A DNA stretch of 64,000 bases from Shewanella sp. Choline-02u-19 (GCF_002836205.1 NZ_PJBE01000013.1:3038001-3102000), one strand, 5' to 3'. Shown: positions 26,351 through 36,632, counted from the stretch's first letter. The notes: a model not told the origin generated them from the sequence alone. Made by a program: numbers and translations.

Positions 26351-26584
26351 AATGGATTCCTTTTCGAGTTTTGCCTGATTGCACATAGACTAATACAAGT
26401 GGCGTGCCAACTTTTCATTAACAAGCTAAGACTTTAAATATAAAGGAATAATTATCGACGGGTGGGTTTTTAGTAACATTAACACGATAGGGAGTTTAAT
26501 GAGGGATAGCTAACGTTAGTGAAACTCACCACGCACTGGTGAATTTCACTACAAGACATTTTAAAGGAGAAAATTTAAGGCTAA

Positions 26585-27568
26585 TTAAAGGCTGACAACC
26601 GCTTCCATCTCTTTCCTAGCCTGGGTTATAACCTCTATACCTGCACCAGATTTATGTGCATTTTCACTTAAATAACGACGCCATACTCGTGAGCCAACTT
26701 CGCCTTGGAACAATCCAATGATATGGCGAGTGATATGATTGAGGCGTCCGCCCGCTTGCAGATGTTTCTCTATATAAGGAAGTAGTTTCTCTAAAACAGC
26801 ATCTCTGCTGAGCACTGGCTTATCAAGGCCACATAACTGTTGGTCGACTTCTGCCAAGATATAGGGATTTTGATAAGCCTCACGCCCAACCATTACACCA
26901 TCAAGTTGCTCAAGATGGCTTTTACACTCAGCAAGTGTTTTAACCCCACCATTAAGACTGATACTTAAATCAGCATAATCACGTTTTAGCTGATAAACAC
27001 GCTCATAATCTAGCTCAGGGATCTCGCGGTTTTCTTTAGGGCTTAAGCCTTGCAACCACGCTTTACGGGCATGAATGATAAAATCATTGCAACCTACCGC
27101 TTTTACGGTATCAATAAATTGCGTTAAGAACTCGTAGCTATCTTGCTCGTCAATACCAATACGCGTCTTCACTGTCACCGGAATATCGACAACCTGCTTC
27201 ATCGCATCGATACATTCAGCAACCAATGTCGGCTCTGCCATTAGACAAGCACCAAAACGACCGCTTTGAACCCGATCGGATGGGCAACCCACGTTGAGGT
27301 TGATTTCATCATATCCTCGTTCCGCGGCCAATTTTGCACACGTCGCTAAGTCAGTTGCATTCGAGCCCCCTAACTGCAATGCAATAGGATGCTCCTCTTC
27401 GTTATATGCAAGGTAGTCACCACGACCGTGAATTATTGCTCCCGTTGTCACCATTTCAGTGTATAGCAGCACTTCAGACGACATTAACCGCGCAAAGTAA
27501 CGATAATGACGGTCAGTCCAATCAAGCATGGGAGCGATAGAGAAGGTACGGTTAAGTTGGGTCTGCAT
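26585..27568 (-). CDS. dusA: tRNA-dihydrouridine(20/20a) synthase DusA
   Basis: 327 residues from the ATG at 27568 (MQTQLNRTF); a longer frame adds 15 codons without support. DusA traits: SIAPMLDWTDRHYR at the start, the catalytic cysteine in NLNVGCPSDRVQSGRFGACL near 95 (CPSDRVQSGRFG is DusA-specific), K in TVKTRIGID, HARKAWLQGLSPKENR near 165-180, and GREAYQNPY. It reduces uridine 20/20a of tRNA with NADPH and FMN. It has no operon partner. Confidence 0.96.
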   Translation of the reverse strand: MQTQLNRTFSIAPMLDWTDRHYRYFARLMSSEVLLYTEMVTTGAIIHGRGDYLAYNEEEHPIALQLGGSNATDLATCAKLAAERGYDEINLNVGCPSDRVQSGRFGACLMAEPTLVAECIDAMKQVVDIPVTVKTRIGIDEQDSYEFLTQFIDTVKAVGCNDFIIHARKAWLQGLSPKENREIPELDYERVYQLKRDYADLSISLNGGVKTLAECKSHLEQLDGVMVGREAYQNPYILAEVDQQLCGLDKPVLSRDAVLEKLLPYIEKHLQAGGRLNHITRHIIGLFQGEVGSRVWRRYLSENAHKSGAGIEVITQARKEMEAVVSL

Positions 27569-28045
27569 ATATTTACCAATAAAACGAAAACAAGAGATGA
27601 TTCGGGCGCGCATTTTACACTGTCAGCTATTAAAACGACAGAGTTAAGCGCACTTTGTCAGCATGCAGTCGTAGTCAAACAGATATTGCATTCACTATGA
27701 AACATAAACATCAAATAGTTACAACAAGCTCGTCGTGCTTAAAATCAACTATAAGCGCTAAGTATAAGTGCCAACATTGGCAACATAGTCTTAATCTATC
27801 GTCCACGATGAGCATGCACACTAGCGTCACCCAAACACGACTAAAATACGTTATAGCACTCTCAACGCACACCAAAAGCCCAGTAATGCTGAGCTTTTCT
27901 ATCTATATACAGAGGTTGGCGTTAACACATTGAACGCTAGCTTAGCGCCTCTTTAAATGCTGATGTCTGCAGCCCATTAAAGAGTTTAATCATTAATTGA
28001 GTCGCTTGAATGTTTGCCAGATTATCGTTGTAGGCTGCTACGTAA
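27569..28045. other. Intergenic region between dusA and the LysR pair
   Basis: 477 bp without a credible gene. A hairpin AAAAGCCCAG-TAATG-CTGAGCTTTT (one mismatch, 27871-27895) with a T run could be a plus-strand terminator or the 3' end of an unseen RNA. No terminator is obvious directly after the 28046 gene stop. Otherwise nothing. Confidence 0.4.
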
Positions 28046-28996
28046 CTATTTATGGGACTTGATGATATACGCTTCTAAGGTCTGCTGTAACCACAGGGGT
28101 ACCACGACTTTTCCGCCAATGGCACGCTTAAGCCATAAGTAAACCGTTGGATAGCTAAAGCCTTTTAATAAACTTTTATCCTCTGAGTAATCTATTTTTT
28201 GGGCATGTAGGCCCTTAATGCTCGCTAAAAAATCGACAGCACATTTAACGCCAACAATCATAACCGCATGAGAATGGAGTAAGCTACTCGCGGCGCTACC
28301 AAGGTCGGGAGCCGTTGCATACACCTGCATAGGTTTGCCTTGTGTTATGGCATAAGCCCCTAGTGGCGATTTATTCGCAGGGAATGGCATAGTAACAAGC
28401 TTAACAATGGGGAAGTTGATCATATTATCAATCGTCAAATCATCCCAAACCGGATGCTGCGAATGGGCGATTAAATACCCCCCTCGGTGTTGAATAATTG
28501 GTTTTGATAACACTTCTTTTCGAGTTGATGGCCTAAAGCAGATTGCCGCATCAACCTCACCATCAATGAGTTGCTGTTCACTCTGCTCTGACCAAGCTGT
28601 GGTTGATATGGGAATATTAGGATTTTGGTTGTTGTCCGCCGCATCCTTAATAATTTTCTGCGCAAGTCCTATTTCCAATTGAGGTACGGTACTAATGATT
28701 ATTGCTGGCTCTACGGGCGATGAGCTTTTGATAGCATCACTTTCGATAGAGCGACTACACTGTAGGATTTCCGATAACGAAGCATGTAAACGGTGACTCA
28801 GCTCAGTTGCAATGAACTGGTTATTTTTTCGTACAAAAAGGGGGTCATCAAATACCACTCTCAGCGAATTCAGCGCACGGCTGACCTTGGGCTGTGACAA
28901 CGATAAGTCATTTGCAACAACCTTAGTACTCCCCTTGATATATAACTGGCAAAATATCTCTATCGTACTGATGCTAATATTACTCAGTTTATTCAT
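28046..28996 (-). CDS. LysR-family regulator, second of a tandem pair
   Basis: 316 residues. N-terminal helix-turn-helix (DLSLSQPKVSRALNSLRVVF about 29-48) and a substrate-binding domain from about 90 on. Its ATG follows the TGA of the neighbouring LysR gene by one base (TGATATG), with the ribosome site inside that gene, so they are translationally coupled. The recognition helices of the two are alike (QPKVSRALNSLR against ASKVSRSLKSIR), so they arose by duplication, with the sensor halves diverged. Target unknown; the pair is divergent from a decaheme cytochrome gene. Confidence 0.88.
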   Translation of the reverse strand: MNKLSNISISTIEIFCQLYIKGSTKVVANDLSLSQPKVSRALNSLRVVFDDPLFVRKNNQFIATELSHRLHASLSEILQCSRSIESDAIKSSSPVEPAIIISTVPQLEIGLAQKIIKDAADNNQNPNIPISTTAWSEQSEQQLIDGEVDAAICFRPSTRKEVLSKPIIQHRGGYLIAHSQHPVWDDLTIDNMINFPIVKLVTMPFPANKSPLGAYAITQGKPMQVYATAPDLGSAASSLLHSHAVMIVGVKCAVDFLASIKGLHAQKIDYSEDKSLLKGFSYPTVYLWLKRAIGGKVVVPLWLQQTLEAYIIKSHK

Positions 28997-28997
28997 A

Positions 28998-29957
28998 TCA
29001 ACCTCTAGCCGGCAATGTCATATTACCTTTTATATAAGTCTGAATTTCATGACTTAACCAATTGGGTATTAACGAACTTTTTCTTGTTTGGGTAATATAG
29101 TGATGATAGTGCCCACTTCGTTGATTAATTAACTTACAGATAGAATCGTCCAACTCTAACGCTGCTATATCACCTCGCTGACATAGAAACTCAATTGCAT
29201 CTTTATAACATAAAAGTGCTATGGCATTACTGTGTTCCAATTGCAGCATTAAGTCCGCAAGTAAACACACTTTTGCAACTACATTTAAGTCACTATTAGT
29301 ATCGAGGGCATAACATTCAAGGGGATCAGTAATGTCTTCCTGTTCATTACCCGCAAAACTAATATATGGATGATCGATGATGTCACTCAGTAGCAACGGC
29401 TGATTTGCAGTCAAAAGTGGGTGACCATGCCTAGCAACCATGACGTAGGCGTCTGACTTGACGATTAACGTTGAAGACAACTGCTCAGTGTTATAAGCGC
29501 TATACGTGACGGCTATATCAACGCGCTGCTGCTTTAATAACTCTCCGATGTTGCTGTTACAGGATTTAATATGGAATACATAGTCTTCATTTTCTGCAGA
29601 CGCTCTTTTTTGTAAATGGCGTAAAAGATTCAGCGACAAGGTTGGAGGACAAGCAATGATCAACTCTCGTTTTCTCGCTTTATCTTGGTCAATGTCAATT
29701 TCTGCGCATTTTTTGGCCAGCTGTACTATTTTTTTCATTTTAGGATATATATCATCAGCAAAGCTGCTTCTTTCAAATCCCTGCTGTTTTCTAATAAATA
29801 GCGGTGCATCCAAAGAATGTCTAATCGATTTTAAGCTCCGGCTGACTTTGGAAGCGGGAACGCCTAGTACCTGACTGACAATTGTTGCATTTAGTGATTC
29901 GTATAATAAAACAAATACTTGAATATCAAATAAACTGTTGGTATTTAATTTATTCAT
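28998..29957 (-). CDS. LysR-family regulator, first of a tandem pair
   Basis: 319 residues, same architecture: helix-turn-helix (VLGVPASKVSRSLKSIRHSL about 27-46) and a two-lobed effector-binding domain. Preceded by AGAGG four bases before the ATG. It faces the 400-bp region shared with the decaheme cytochrome gene, the normal layout for a LysR regulator and its target. The inducer cannot be told from sequence. Confidence 0.88.
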   Translation of the reverse strand: MNKLNTNSLFDIQVFVLLYESLNATIVSQVLGVPASKVSRSLKSIRHSLDAPLFIRKQQGFERSSFADDIYPKMKKIVQLAKKCAEIDIDQDKARKRELIIACPPTLSLNLLRHLQKRASAENEDYVFHIKSCNSNIGELLKQQRVDIAVTYSAYNTEQLSSTLIVKSDAYVMVARHGHPLLTANQPLLLSDIIDHPYISFAGNEQEDITDPLECYALDTNSDLNVVAKVCLLADLMLQLEHSNAIALLCYKDAIEFLCQRGDIAALELDDSICKLINQRSGHYHHYITQTRKSSLIPNWLSHEIQTYIKGNMTLPARG

Positions 29958-30008
29958 TCAGCCTCTGAATACTCATTAACACAGTGTTTACTAATTTAGC
30001 CGCATATT

Positions 30009-30023
30009 TATAGCTCAGCTATA
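30009..30023. promoter_or_regulatory. Perfect dyad in the LysR/cytochrome divergent region
   Basis: TATAGCT-C-AGCTATA, a perfect 15-base palindrome about 50 bases upstream of the first LysR gene. It is placed where a LysR autoregulatory site would be. The rest of the 29958-30357 gap is AT-rich; I see no clear Crp site in it. Confidence 0.4.
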
Positions 30024-30357
30024 CGCACGCTCAAAGTTTGCGACCTTTACTTCGTTACACCTCAATTCTGTGACTTACATACCCAAATCAATGAAAGCGA
30101 CAGTTTCAGATTTGCAAGATGCGAATTTCACATTTCCATCTAACGCATATCGGAGTTACACACCGAAAAACACCCCACTAAAAAGACAATAATCTAATAA
30201 TTCAATAACAGGCCAAACTAAAAAACCAATAAATACTAGCTAAAGCAGTTATATCGACTGCAAAACGTCATTCCGTATCAGTGACCGACCTCATATCCAC
30301 AACCACCCAAAATCTTTAACATTTTAACAACCAAAAGTGGTTACTTTTAAGGAACGT

Positions 30358-32538
30358 ATGATGATAACAACAAAAAAAGCATCGTTAGCACTGTTGATTA
30401 GCTCCGCATTTCTAATCTCAGGCTGTTCAGATGGTGAAGATGGTAATAACGGTGAAGATGGACAGCCAGGAGGACCCGGTGCTCCTGGTACCTCTGGATT
30501 ACATATCGATATGGCTGCAGAGGCAATTGCTGAAATCAGTAATGCAAAATATGCTGACGGTGTCATTACCCTTGATTTCGATCTTGAAAATAAAGAAGGC
30601 ATTGGACTTTATGGTCTAAGCGCAAAAAATGAGTTTCATGATTTCCGTTTCTCATTAGCCCAGCTAAAAACGAATGAAGGATCAGATCTAAAGCAGTGGA
30701 TCTCACTATTAAATGAGACTACAAACGATACAGGCACTACCTTTGAGCAAGGTTTTGAGCAAATAAAAAACTGCGAGGAGTGTTTAGTCGATCATAAAGA
30801 TGGCGCCTATACCTATACGTTTAACACTAATCTCACCACCGCCGTCGATCCAGCAGGAGTCGTTTTCGACCCTCAATTGACGCAGCGTATTGCTATCGAG
30901 ATGCAGTTTGAGTATGCCTCTGGTCACGAGCTGGCAGAGAACGCGCACTATGACTGGATCCCAGCGACTAATGCGACCGAGGGTGTAGAGACTCGCGAGT
31001 TAGTAACACTTGAAACATGTTACACCTGTCACCAACCAGACAGCTTAAAGGCTCACGGTGGTCGCAGACTTGACCTTGAAAATTGCCAGTCATGCCATAA
31101 CGGAATCGTCTCTGATCCAAATGATGTTTCTGTTGAATTAGGCCATATGCTGCATGCTATCCATATGGGACCTGAGCGTGAAGGTAAAGATGCCGAAGGT
31201 AATGTTGTTCCTATGCCTTATACCATCGCTGGCTACGGTGGCGATCATGCATTCGATTATCCTGCTTTCCCAACTAAACCCTTTATGGACTGTGCAGTTT
31301 GCCATGTCCAAGATGAAGAACTAGCAGACAAAGATCTGTGGCTTACCAATGCGAATGCAAACGCATGTACGGGTTGCCATACAGACTCACCTGCACAGCA
31401 TAAGTCAGATAAGAACCCTGAATTGGTTTGTACCGATTGTCATAGTGTCGAAGTGCATGCACAAGCTGCTAAGCCTTACCAAGCGGCTAAAGATTACAGT
31501 GTTGAAGTGATGAATGTGACTATCGATGCTGCTAATCTGATTAAGTTTGACATGAAAGTGATGGATGCGAATGGTGAGTTAGCCTCTAAAGATGAAGTCT
31601 ATAAGCAAGGTTATAGTAAGCCATACATGGTCGTGAGCTGGGATGTAGAAAAAGATTACCCTGATTACAATCAAGCACCCTATAGCAAACGTCGCATCGA
31701 TATTAAAGATGAGACTAAAGCGATTTGGAATGCTGATAACACAGTGAGTGTAGCTGTGACCATTAACTTCCCAACTGACATCGCTTCACGTTCATTAGAA
31801 GTACTCCCCGTACTTAAAGTGTGCTTTGAAGAAGGTACAACTACTCGTACAGCCTGTACTGCTGAAAACGCCTACCCAGCTTATGTTCAAACCCCTGCTT
31901 ATCGCACTGTGCTAGCCAATGCTGAAGCCGTTGTCGGCGAACGTCGTTCGATTGTCGATACTGCCTCTTGTCATGGTTGTCATAGCTATGAGTTCTACCA
32001 TGATTCAAATGGTGTGAACTGTATCGCTTGTCATACTAACGATAAGAGCCTTAAAGGTAATGGCAAAGCCAGCAATGGTGCTGACTTACTTAAATCAACA
32101 AGCTTCATGTACAAAGCCCATAAAGCGCAAGGTCATGATAATGGTCACGGTGGTAGCGGCACAATCCTTAAGACTGATTGTACAACGTGTCACTCGGCTG
32201 TAGAAGGTTATGGTGGTCTTAAGTATGGTTTTGAGCTAGGCCGTAATGCAGGTCAAGCTCATGCGATTCCTAGCACTCAAAGCCCGGCTGCTGATGAAGT
32301 TGTTGAAACTTGGTATGCCTCTCCTGATGCGGCAGCGTGTATGAGCTGTCACCAGAAGTACCTGTCTGATTCAGCAATGTCTCATATCAACAGCAATGGT
32401 GGTTATTTCGGTGCCAATAAAGATGCCGAGCATATTGTTGATGTCAATGATGCGGGTAACGCAAAAGATGCGAAAGAAGCCTGTGCGACTTGCCACAGCC
32501 CGGAAAAAGTAATGGAGCATCATGGATTTACTTTATAA
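30358..32538 (+). CDS. OmcA/MtrC-family decaheme c-type cytochrome lipoprotein
   Basis: 726 residues from ATG 30358 (or 30361), AAGGA just upstream. Lipobox LISGCSD, then a collagen-like Gly-X-Y linker (GEDGQPGGPGAPG). Ten CXXCH motifs: about residue 221 (CYTCH), 242 (CQSCH), then CAVCH, CTGCH, CTDCH, CHGCH, CIACH, CTTCH, CMSCH and CATCH near 708, in two groups of five split by a beta domain, as in OmcA and MtrC. Such proteins sit on the cell surface and pass electrons to metal oxides or electrodes. No mtrA/mtrB partner is here, so it would use another porin module. Confidence 0.93.
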   Translation: MMITTKKASLALLISSAFLISGCSDGEDGNNGEDGQPGGPGAPGTSGLHIDMAAEAIAEISNAKYADGVITLDFDLENKEGIGLYGLSAKNEFHDFRFSLAQLKTNEGSDLKQWISLLNETTNDTGTTFEQGFEQIKNCEECLVDHKDGAYTYTFNTNLTTAVDPAGVVFDPQLTQRIAIEMQFEYASGHELAENAHYDWIPATNATEGVETRELVTLETCYTCHQPDSLKAHGGRRLDLENCQSCHNGIVSDPNDVSVELGHMLHAIHMGPEREGKDAEGNVVPMPYTIAGYGGDHAFDYPAFPTKPFMDCAVCHVQDEELADKDLWLTNANANACTGCHTDSPAQHKSDKNPELVCTDCHSVEVHAQAAKPYQAAKDYSVEVMNVTIDAANLIKFDMKVMDANGELASKDEVYKQGYSKPYMVVSWDVEKDYPDYNQAPYSKRRIDIKDETKAIWNADNTVSVAVTINFPTDIASRSLEVLPVLKVCFEEGTTTRTACTAENAYPAYVQTPAYRTVLANAEAVVGERRSIVDTASCHGCHSYEFYHDSNGVNCIACHTNDKSLKGNGKASNGADLLKSTSFMYKAHKAQGHDNGHGGSGTILKTDCTTCHSAVEGYGGLKYGFELGRNAGQAHAIPSTQSPAADEVVETWYASPDAAACMSCHQKYLSDSAMSHINSNGGYFGANKDAEHIVDVNDAGNAKDAKEACATCHSPEKVMEHHGFTL

Positions 32539-32608
32539 GCAGTCCCAGTAACAACAGAGTCCTAACTTGTCCCTAGGTTTACTCTAACGATTTATCCCTG
32601 CAAAAGCC

Positions 32609-32633
32609 AAAGGCAGCCTCGGGTGCCTTTTTT
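32609..32633 (+). terminator. Terminator of the decaheme cytochrome gene
   Basis: Stem AAAGGCA / TGCCTTT with an eight-base loop, followed by six T in total; 70 bases after the stop. Confidence 0.8.
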
Positions 32634-32708
32634 GTGTATTCAAGAGCAACTATCCTGAGAAATGACTTCGATAGAAAGCCATCAAATACCGCCATTAACA
32701 CCTTTGCT

Positions 32709-33986
32709 TTAGAAGGGCTGATTCACCATCACCCAGAATTGACGATCTTCACTGCCAAAAGCCAGCTCAGCTCTAACGACAACACTTTCGACTTCAAACC
32801 TTGCGCCAATACCCGCTGACCACTTTAAGTCATCGTGCAACGCTTCTGCATTAAACTCATCGGCAACCTGCCCTGCCTCGGCAAATGCAACCCATTGCCA
32901 CCAAGGTACATTGTATAAGTTAAACACGGGCCACTCTTGTAACGGCTGCCATCTTGGCTGAATTCGGTACTCGGCGGAATAAAGTACCGCTGAGCGTCCG
33001 GTAAAACGCTTACTGGCATAGCCTCGTAAGCGGTCAAAACCACCTAAACTGATCCCAGCGAATGTCGGCGGGCGATGATAGTTATCGCCGCTTTGTGTAT
33101 TCCAAGTTGGCGTGTCAGCTAAGTAGAAGTTAAACGCCATGATCTGCTTAGCAAACCAATCATTAGCCCCAATTGCAAAAAATGCACTTTGTTCAAACTC
33201 CCAGGTTGTCCAACTGCTGCGCTCTTCAGAGCCAAAGTCTCGACTGAACTTGAGGCTTGTTTGGCCACCTTGAGTGCTATTTTTACCATTGTCACGATTA
33301 TCCCAATCGAGCTCTAATGCGACACCTTGGGATTTTTGTGGCAAATACTCATAGCCTTGCAGCTCGCGCGTTTGCACAAATGGACTGACTTTAATGCTCG
33401 TCACACCCGATGTTAACGGGTTCCACTTAATTGCTTCAGTAGATCTTGCAAGACTGCGGGCGGCACCATTAACGCCTCGGCCCCAAGGCAACACATATTG
33501 AGCATGAAATCGAGTGTATGACTCGTCACCAAGGGTAACGACTTTATCAGCCTCTTGATTGAGCTGCGGCAATTCAGAGAGGTAATAGATCCCCTCTTTA
33601 AACTGGGCTTGATAGGTTTCTACCGAAAATAGCCAGCTATCGACTTGAGGGATTTGATAATTACGTGCACTTAAATAGGTCACCCAACTGTCGTTAGAAC
33701 TGTATAAACCTATGCCCAATATAGAGGCTTGTACTTGACCAGCATGCTTCACTACCATGGCTCCGCCCAATGCGGTACTCAGTGACTCAGACGAGAACGC
33801 AAATGGCACGGCGACGAATTCGGCACTGGGGGGCGTTGCAACGGCTAAGTCAGCTTGCGGTTGTTCTGATGGTGTATCGGTAATATTAGCCGATTGAATT
33901 TGCGGCTTTGTTTCTATAATAGGATTGGCAAATGCCATTGGCTGCATCAACAACATTGCAGCGGGAATTAATGAATGTATTTTCAA
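32709..33986 (-). CDS. BamA/TamA-like outer-membrane protein
   Basis: 425 residues, signal peptide cleaved near FANP (about 20). It is a C-terminal beta-barrel without clear POTRA domains: the barrel strands end in RQFWVMVNQPF, and the loop motif GGFDRLRGYASKRFTGRSA near 320 is the conserved (V/L)RGY lid of BamA/D15 barrels. With so little periplasmic part it resembles the small stand-alone D15 proteins. Function unknown. It is convergent with the cytochrome gene. Confidence 0.8.
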   Translation of the reverse strand: MKIHSLIPAAMLLMQPMAFANPIIETKPQIQSANITDTPSEQPQADLAVATPPSAEFVAVPFAFSSESLSTALGGAMVVKHAGQVQASILGIGLYSSNDSWVTYLSARNYQIPQVDSWLFSVETYQAQFKEGIYYLSELPQLNQEADKVVTLGDESYTRFHAQYVLPWGRGVNGAARSLARSTEAIKWNPLTSGVTSIKVSPFVQTRELQGYEYLPQKSQGVALELDWDNRDNGKNSTQGGQTSLKFSRDFGSEERSSWTTWEFEQSAFFAIGANDWFAKQIMAFNFYLADTPTWNTQSGDNYHRPPTFAGISLGGFDRLRGYASKRFTGRSAVLYSAEYRIQPRWQPLQEWPVFNLYNVPWWQWVAFAEAGQVADEFNAEALHDDLKWSAGIGARFEVESVVVRAELAFGSEDRQFWVMVNQPF

Positions 33987-34055
33987 TTTAAGACATCTTC
34001 ACACTGATGATGGGCATCCGGCCTCATCACAGCAGCACATAAATTTGTTACTTGC

Positions 34056-35132
34056 TCAATCTAGGCAAACAGCGACTCGAGGTGTAAGTTTGGTGACGAG
34101 CTCGTAGGCTATGGTACCAATATGTTCAGCGACCTCTTCAACGGGCAGATCTTTCCCCCATAAGACAGCAAGATCGCCCACTTTATCTTTTGCATCGACA
34201 CCAAGATCAACCGTTAGCATGTCCATCGACACTCTGCCCACAATCGGCACCACACGCCCATTCACCAACACTGGTGTGCCAAGCGGAGCATTACGCGGAT
34301 AACCATCACCATAACCTATCGCGACGACACCCAATTTGGTGTCTGTTTCCGCAGTCCAAAAGCTACCATATCCTACTGGATCGCCCGCTTTATGGTCTCT
34401 AATTGCAATCAATTGCGATACTAAATCCATCGCGGGGATCAATCCGTGCTTTGTGCCTAAATCCCCTAAAACAGGTGACACACCATAAAGTGCAATCCCC
34501 GGTCTAATCCAGTCTGCTTGGCTTGGTTGCCAGAAAAGTGTGCCAGCAGAATTGGCTAAAGTGCGATCTCCAGGCAAATTTTGCGTTAACGCGTCAAACA
34601 CTTTCTGTTGCGCTGCCGTACTCGGATTATTCGGCTCATCAGCGCAGGCAAAATGCGTCATTAAATGAATAGGCTTGGCAACATTATCATTGGCTAATAG
34701 CCTTTGATAAGTTGAATCAAACTGTTCAGGAGAAAAACCAAGACGATGCATTCCGCTATCGACTTTAAGCCAAACGGTCACCGGTTTTGCCAGAGCAGCG
34801 CTTTCTAACATCTCAAGCTGAGATTCATGATGCACCACAGTATCGATATTATGTTCCACTAGCGTTGTCAGATCGCCCACCCTAAAAAAGCCTTCGAGCA
34901 AGAGTAGTTTGGCTTTTACGCCACCGGCGCGTAGCGCTAATGCTTCTTCTAAGCGAGCTAAGCCAAAACCATCGGCATCATCTAAGCATTGGGCAACATT
35001 AAGTAAGCCATGACCATAGCCATTAGCTTTAACCACCGCCATGACTTTGCTTGACGGTGCTAACTCATGTAGCCGCGCTAAATTATGCTTGAGCGCTTTA
35101 CGGCTGATTTCTGCTCGTGGGAATGGTTTCAA
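34056..35132 (-). CDS. alr: Alanine racemase
   Basis: 358 residues, normal length. PLP lysine in AVVKANGYGHG near 34, catalytic tyrosine in the GYGDGYPRNAP block near 255, and the tail RVSMDMLTVDLG near 300. Makes D-alanine for peptidoglycan. It follows dnaB on the same strand, as in many gammaproteobacteria, with a terminator-like hairpin between. Confidence 0.96.
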   Translation of the reverse strand: MKPFPRAEISRKALKHNLARLHELAPSSKVMAVVKANGYGHGLLNVAQCLDDADGFGLARLEEALALRAGGVKAKLLLLEGFFRVGDLTTLVEHNIDTVVHHESQLEMLESAALAKPVTVWLKVDSGMHRLGFSPEQFDSTYQRLLANDNVAKPIHLMTHFACADEPNNPSTAAQQKVFDALTQNLPGDRTLANSAGTLFWQPSQADWIRPGIALYGVSPVLGDLGTKHGLIPAMDLVSQLIAIRDHKAGDPVGYGSFWTAETDTKLGVVAIGYGDGYPRNAPLGTPVLVNGRVVPIVGRVSMDMLTVDLGVDAKDKVGDLAVLWGKDLPVEEVAEHIGTIAYELVTKLTPRVAVCLD

Positions 35133-35154
35133 GAGTAACCTTGTTGTATCTAAT

Positions 35155-35182
35155 CAAAAAATAAGAGCCTCAATGAGGCTCT
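35155..35182 (-). terminator. Hairpin after dnaB
   Basis: AGAGCCTC-AAT-GAGGCTCT palindrome followed on the minus strand by TATTTTTT. It lies between the dnaB stop and alr start and would end or attenuate dnaB transcription before alr. Confidence 0.75.
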
Positions 35183-35225
35183 ATTGTAGTTAATTGTGTT
35201 GCATAAAAGCTTTTATAAACTCGAT

Positions 35226-36632
35226 TTAATCTTCTTCAAACTGTGGGCCAGCATAATTGTCAAAACGAGAGTATTGGCCTTGGAATGTTAACCGCACACG
35301 CCCAATTGGGCCGTTACGCTGCTTACCAATAATAATCTCTGCGGTGCCTTTATCTTCAGAATCATCGTTATACACTTCGTCACGGTAAATAAACATGATC
35401 AAATCCGCATCTTGCTCAATTGCACCAGATTCACGCAAATCTGAGTTAATTGGACGTTTGTCTGCACGTTGCTCCAATGAACGGTTTAGCTGTGATAGCG
35501 CTACAACGGGGATTTCGAGCTCCTTCGCCAAAGCTTTTAGTGAGCGAGAAATCTCAGAAATTTCCAAAGTACGGTTATCTTTCAGTGCGGGAACCTGCAT
35601 CAATTGGAGGTAATCGATCATGATCATCGATAGCCCGCCATATTCACGCGCAACACGTCTTGCTCGGCTTCGCACATCGGTAGGTGTTAAACCTGAACCA
35701 TCATCGATATACATCTTACCTTGCTCAAGCATGATGCCCATAGTGGACGATACACGTGCCCAATCATCATCATCTAACTGGCCGGTACGAATTTTGGTCT
35801 GATCGACTCGTCCAAGTGATGCCAACATACGCATCATGATCTGTTCTGACGGCATCTCCAAGCTGAAAATAAGCACGGGTTTATCTTCATTCAATGCCGC
35901 TTGCTCACACAAGTTCATCGCAAACGTGGTTTTACCCATTGAAGGACGCGCTGCGACAATAATTAAATCCCCCGACTGGAAGCCTGCTGTCATTTTGTCG
36001 AGTTCGCCGAAACCGCTCGACACCCCGGTGACACCGTTGGTCGGGTTATTGTATAGCTCTTCAATTTTATCGACGGTTTTTTCCAGAATGCTTTTTATGT
36101 CTTCAGGGCCTTCGTTAGCGTTAGCGCGCTGCTCAGCAATCTTAAATACTTTTGTCTCAGCTAAATCAAGTAGTTCACCCGAGTTACGCCCTTCAGGATT
36201 AAAACCGGCGTCAGCAATTTCATTGGCCACTTTAATCATGTCGCGAACGACGGCACGCTCACGCACAATGTCAGCGTAAGAGTGAATATTACCGGCACTC
36301 GGCGTGTTCTTGGCAATTTCACCTATATAAGCAAAGCCGCCGACATCTTCTAATTGATCGGTGAGCTCTAACTGCTCTGAAACCGTGATCAAATCGATAG
36401 GGTTACCGGCACTCACTAAAGATTCCATCGCCGTGAAAATCGTTGCATGAGCGCGAGAATAAAAATCTTCTTTAACGACGGCTTCAGCAACTCTGTCCCA
36501 TGCATCAGAATCTAACATCAAGCCACCTAAAACAGATTGCTCTGCTTCAATTGAATGCGGTGGCATCTTTAGCGCATCCATCTGCAGATCTCTGGGCTTT
36601 GCTTTAGGTTTAAAGGGGCGTTGCTGTGACAT
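35226..36632 (-). CDS. dnaB: Replicative DNA helicase DnaB
   Basis: 468 residues from the ATG at 36632 (MSQQRPF), where GGAG lies five bases upstream; 22 earlier in-frame codons are not supported. N-terminal primase-binding domain (PHSIEAEQSVLGGLM), then the RecA-like core with Walker A ARPSMGKTTFAMN near 230, Walker B MIMIDYLQLM near 330 and QLNRSLEQR. Unwinds DNA at the replication fork. Confidence 0.98.
   Translation of the reverse strand: MSQQRPFKPKAKPRDLQMDALKMPPHSIEAEQSVLGGLMLDSDAWDRVAEAVVKEDFYSRAHATIFTAMESLVSAGNPIDLITVSEQLELTDQLEDVGGFAYIGEIAKNTPSAGNIHSYADIVRERAVVRDMIKVANEIADAGFNPEGRNSGELLDLAETKVFKIAEQRANANEGPEDIKSILEKTVDKIEELYNNPTNGVTGVSSGFGELDKMTAGFQSGDLIIVAARPSMGKTTFAMNLCEQAALNEDKPVLIFSLEMPSEQIMMRMLASLGRVDQTKIRTGQLDDDDWARVSSTMGIMLEQGKMYIDDGSGLTPTDVRSRARRVAREYGGLSMIMIDYLQLMQVPALKDNRTLEISEISRSLKALAKELEIPVVALSQLNRSLEQRADKRPINSDLRESGAIEQDADLIMFIYRDEVYNDDSEDKGTAEIIIGKQRNGPIGRVRLTFQGQYSRFDNYAGPQFEED

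Noticed and set aside
27655..27933. 92-codon plus-strand frame after dusA
   Set aside because: Composition (Ser/Thr/His scatter) and no ribosome site; looks like chance.
29958..30357. Crp site in front of the decaheme cytochrome
   Set aside because: TGTGA and TCACA half-sites occur but not at the N6 spacing.
30358..32538. An eleventh heme at CEECLVDH
   Set aside because: The spacing to histidine is wrong for CXXCH; the cysteines more likely form a disulfide.
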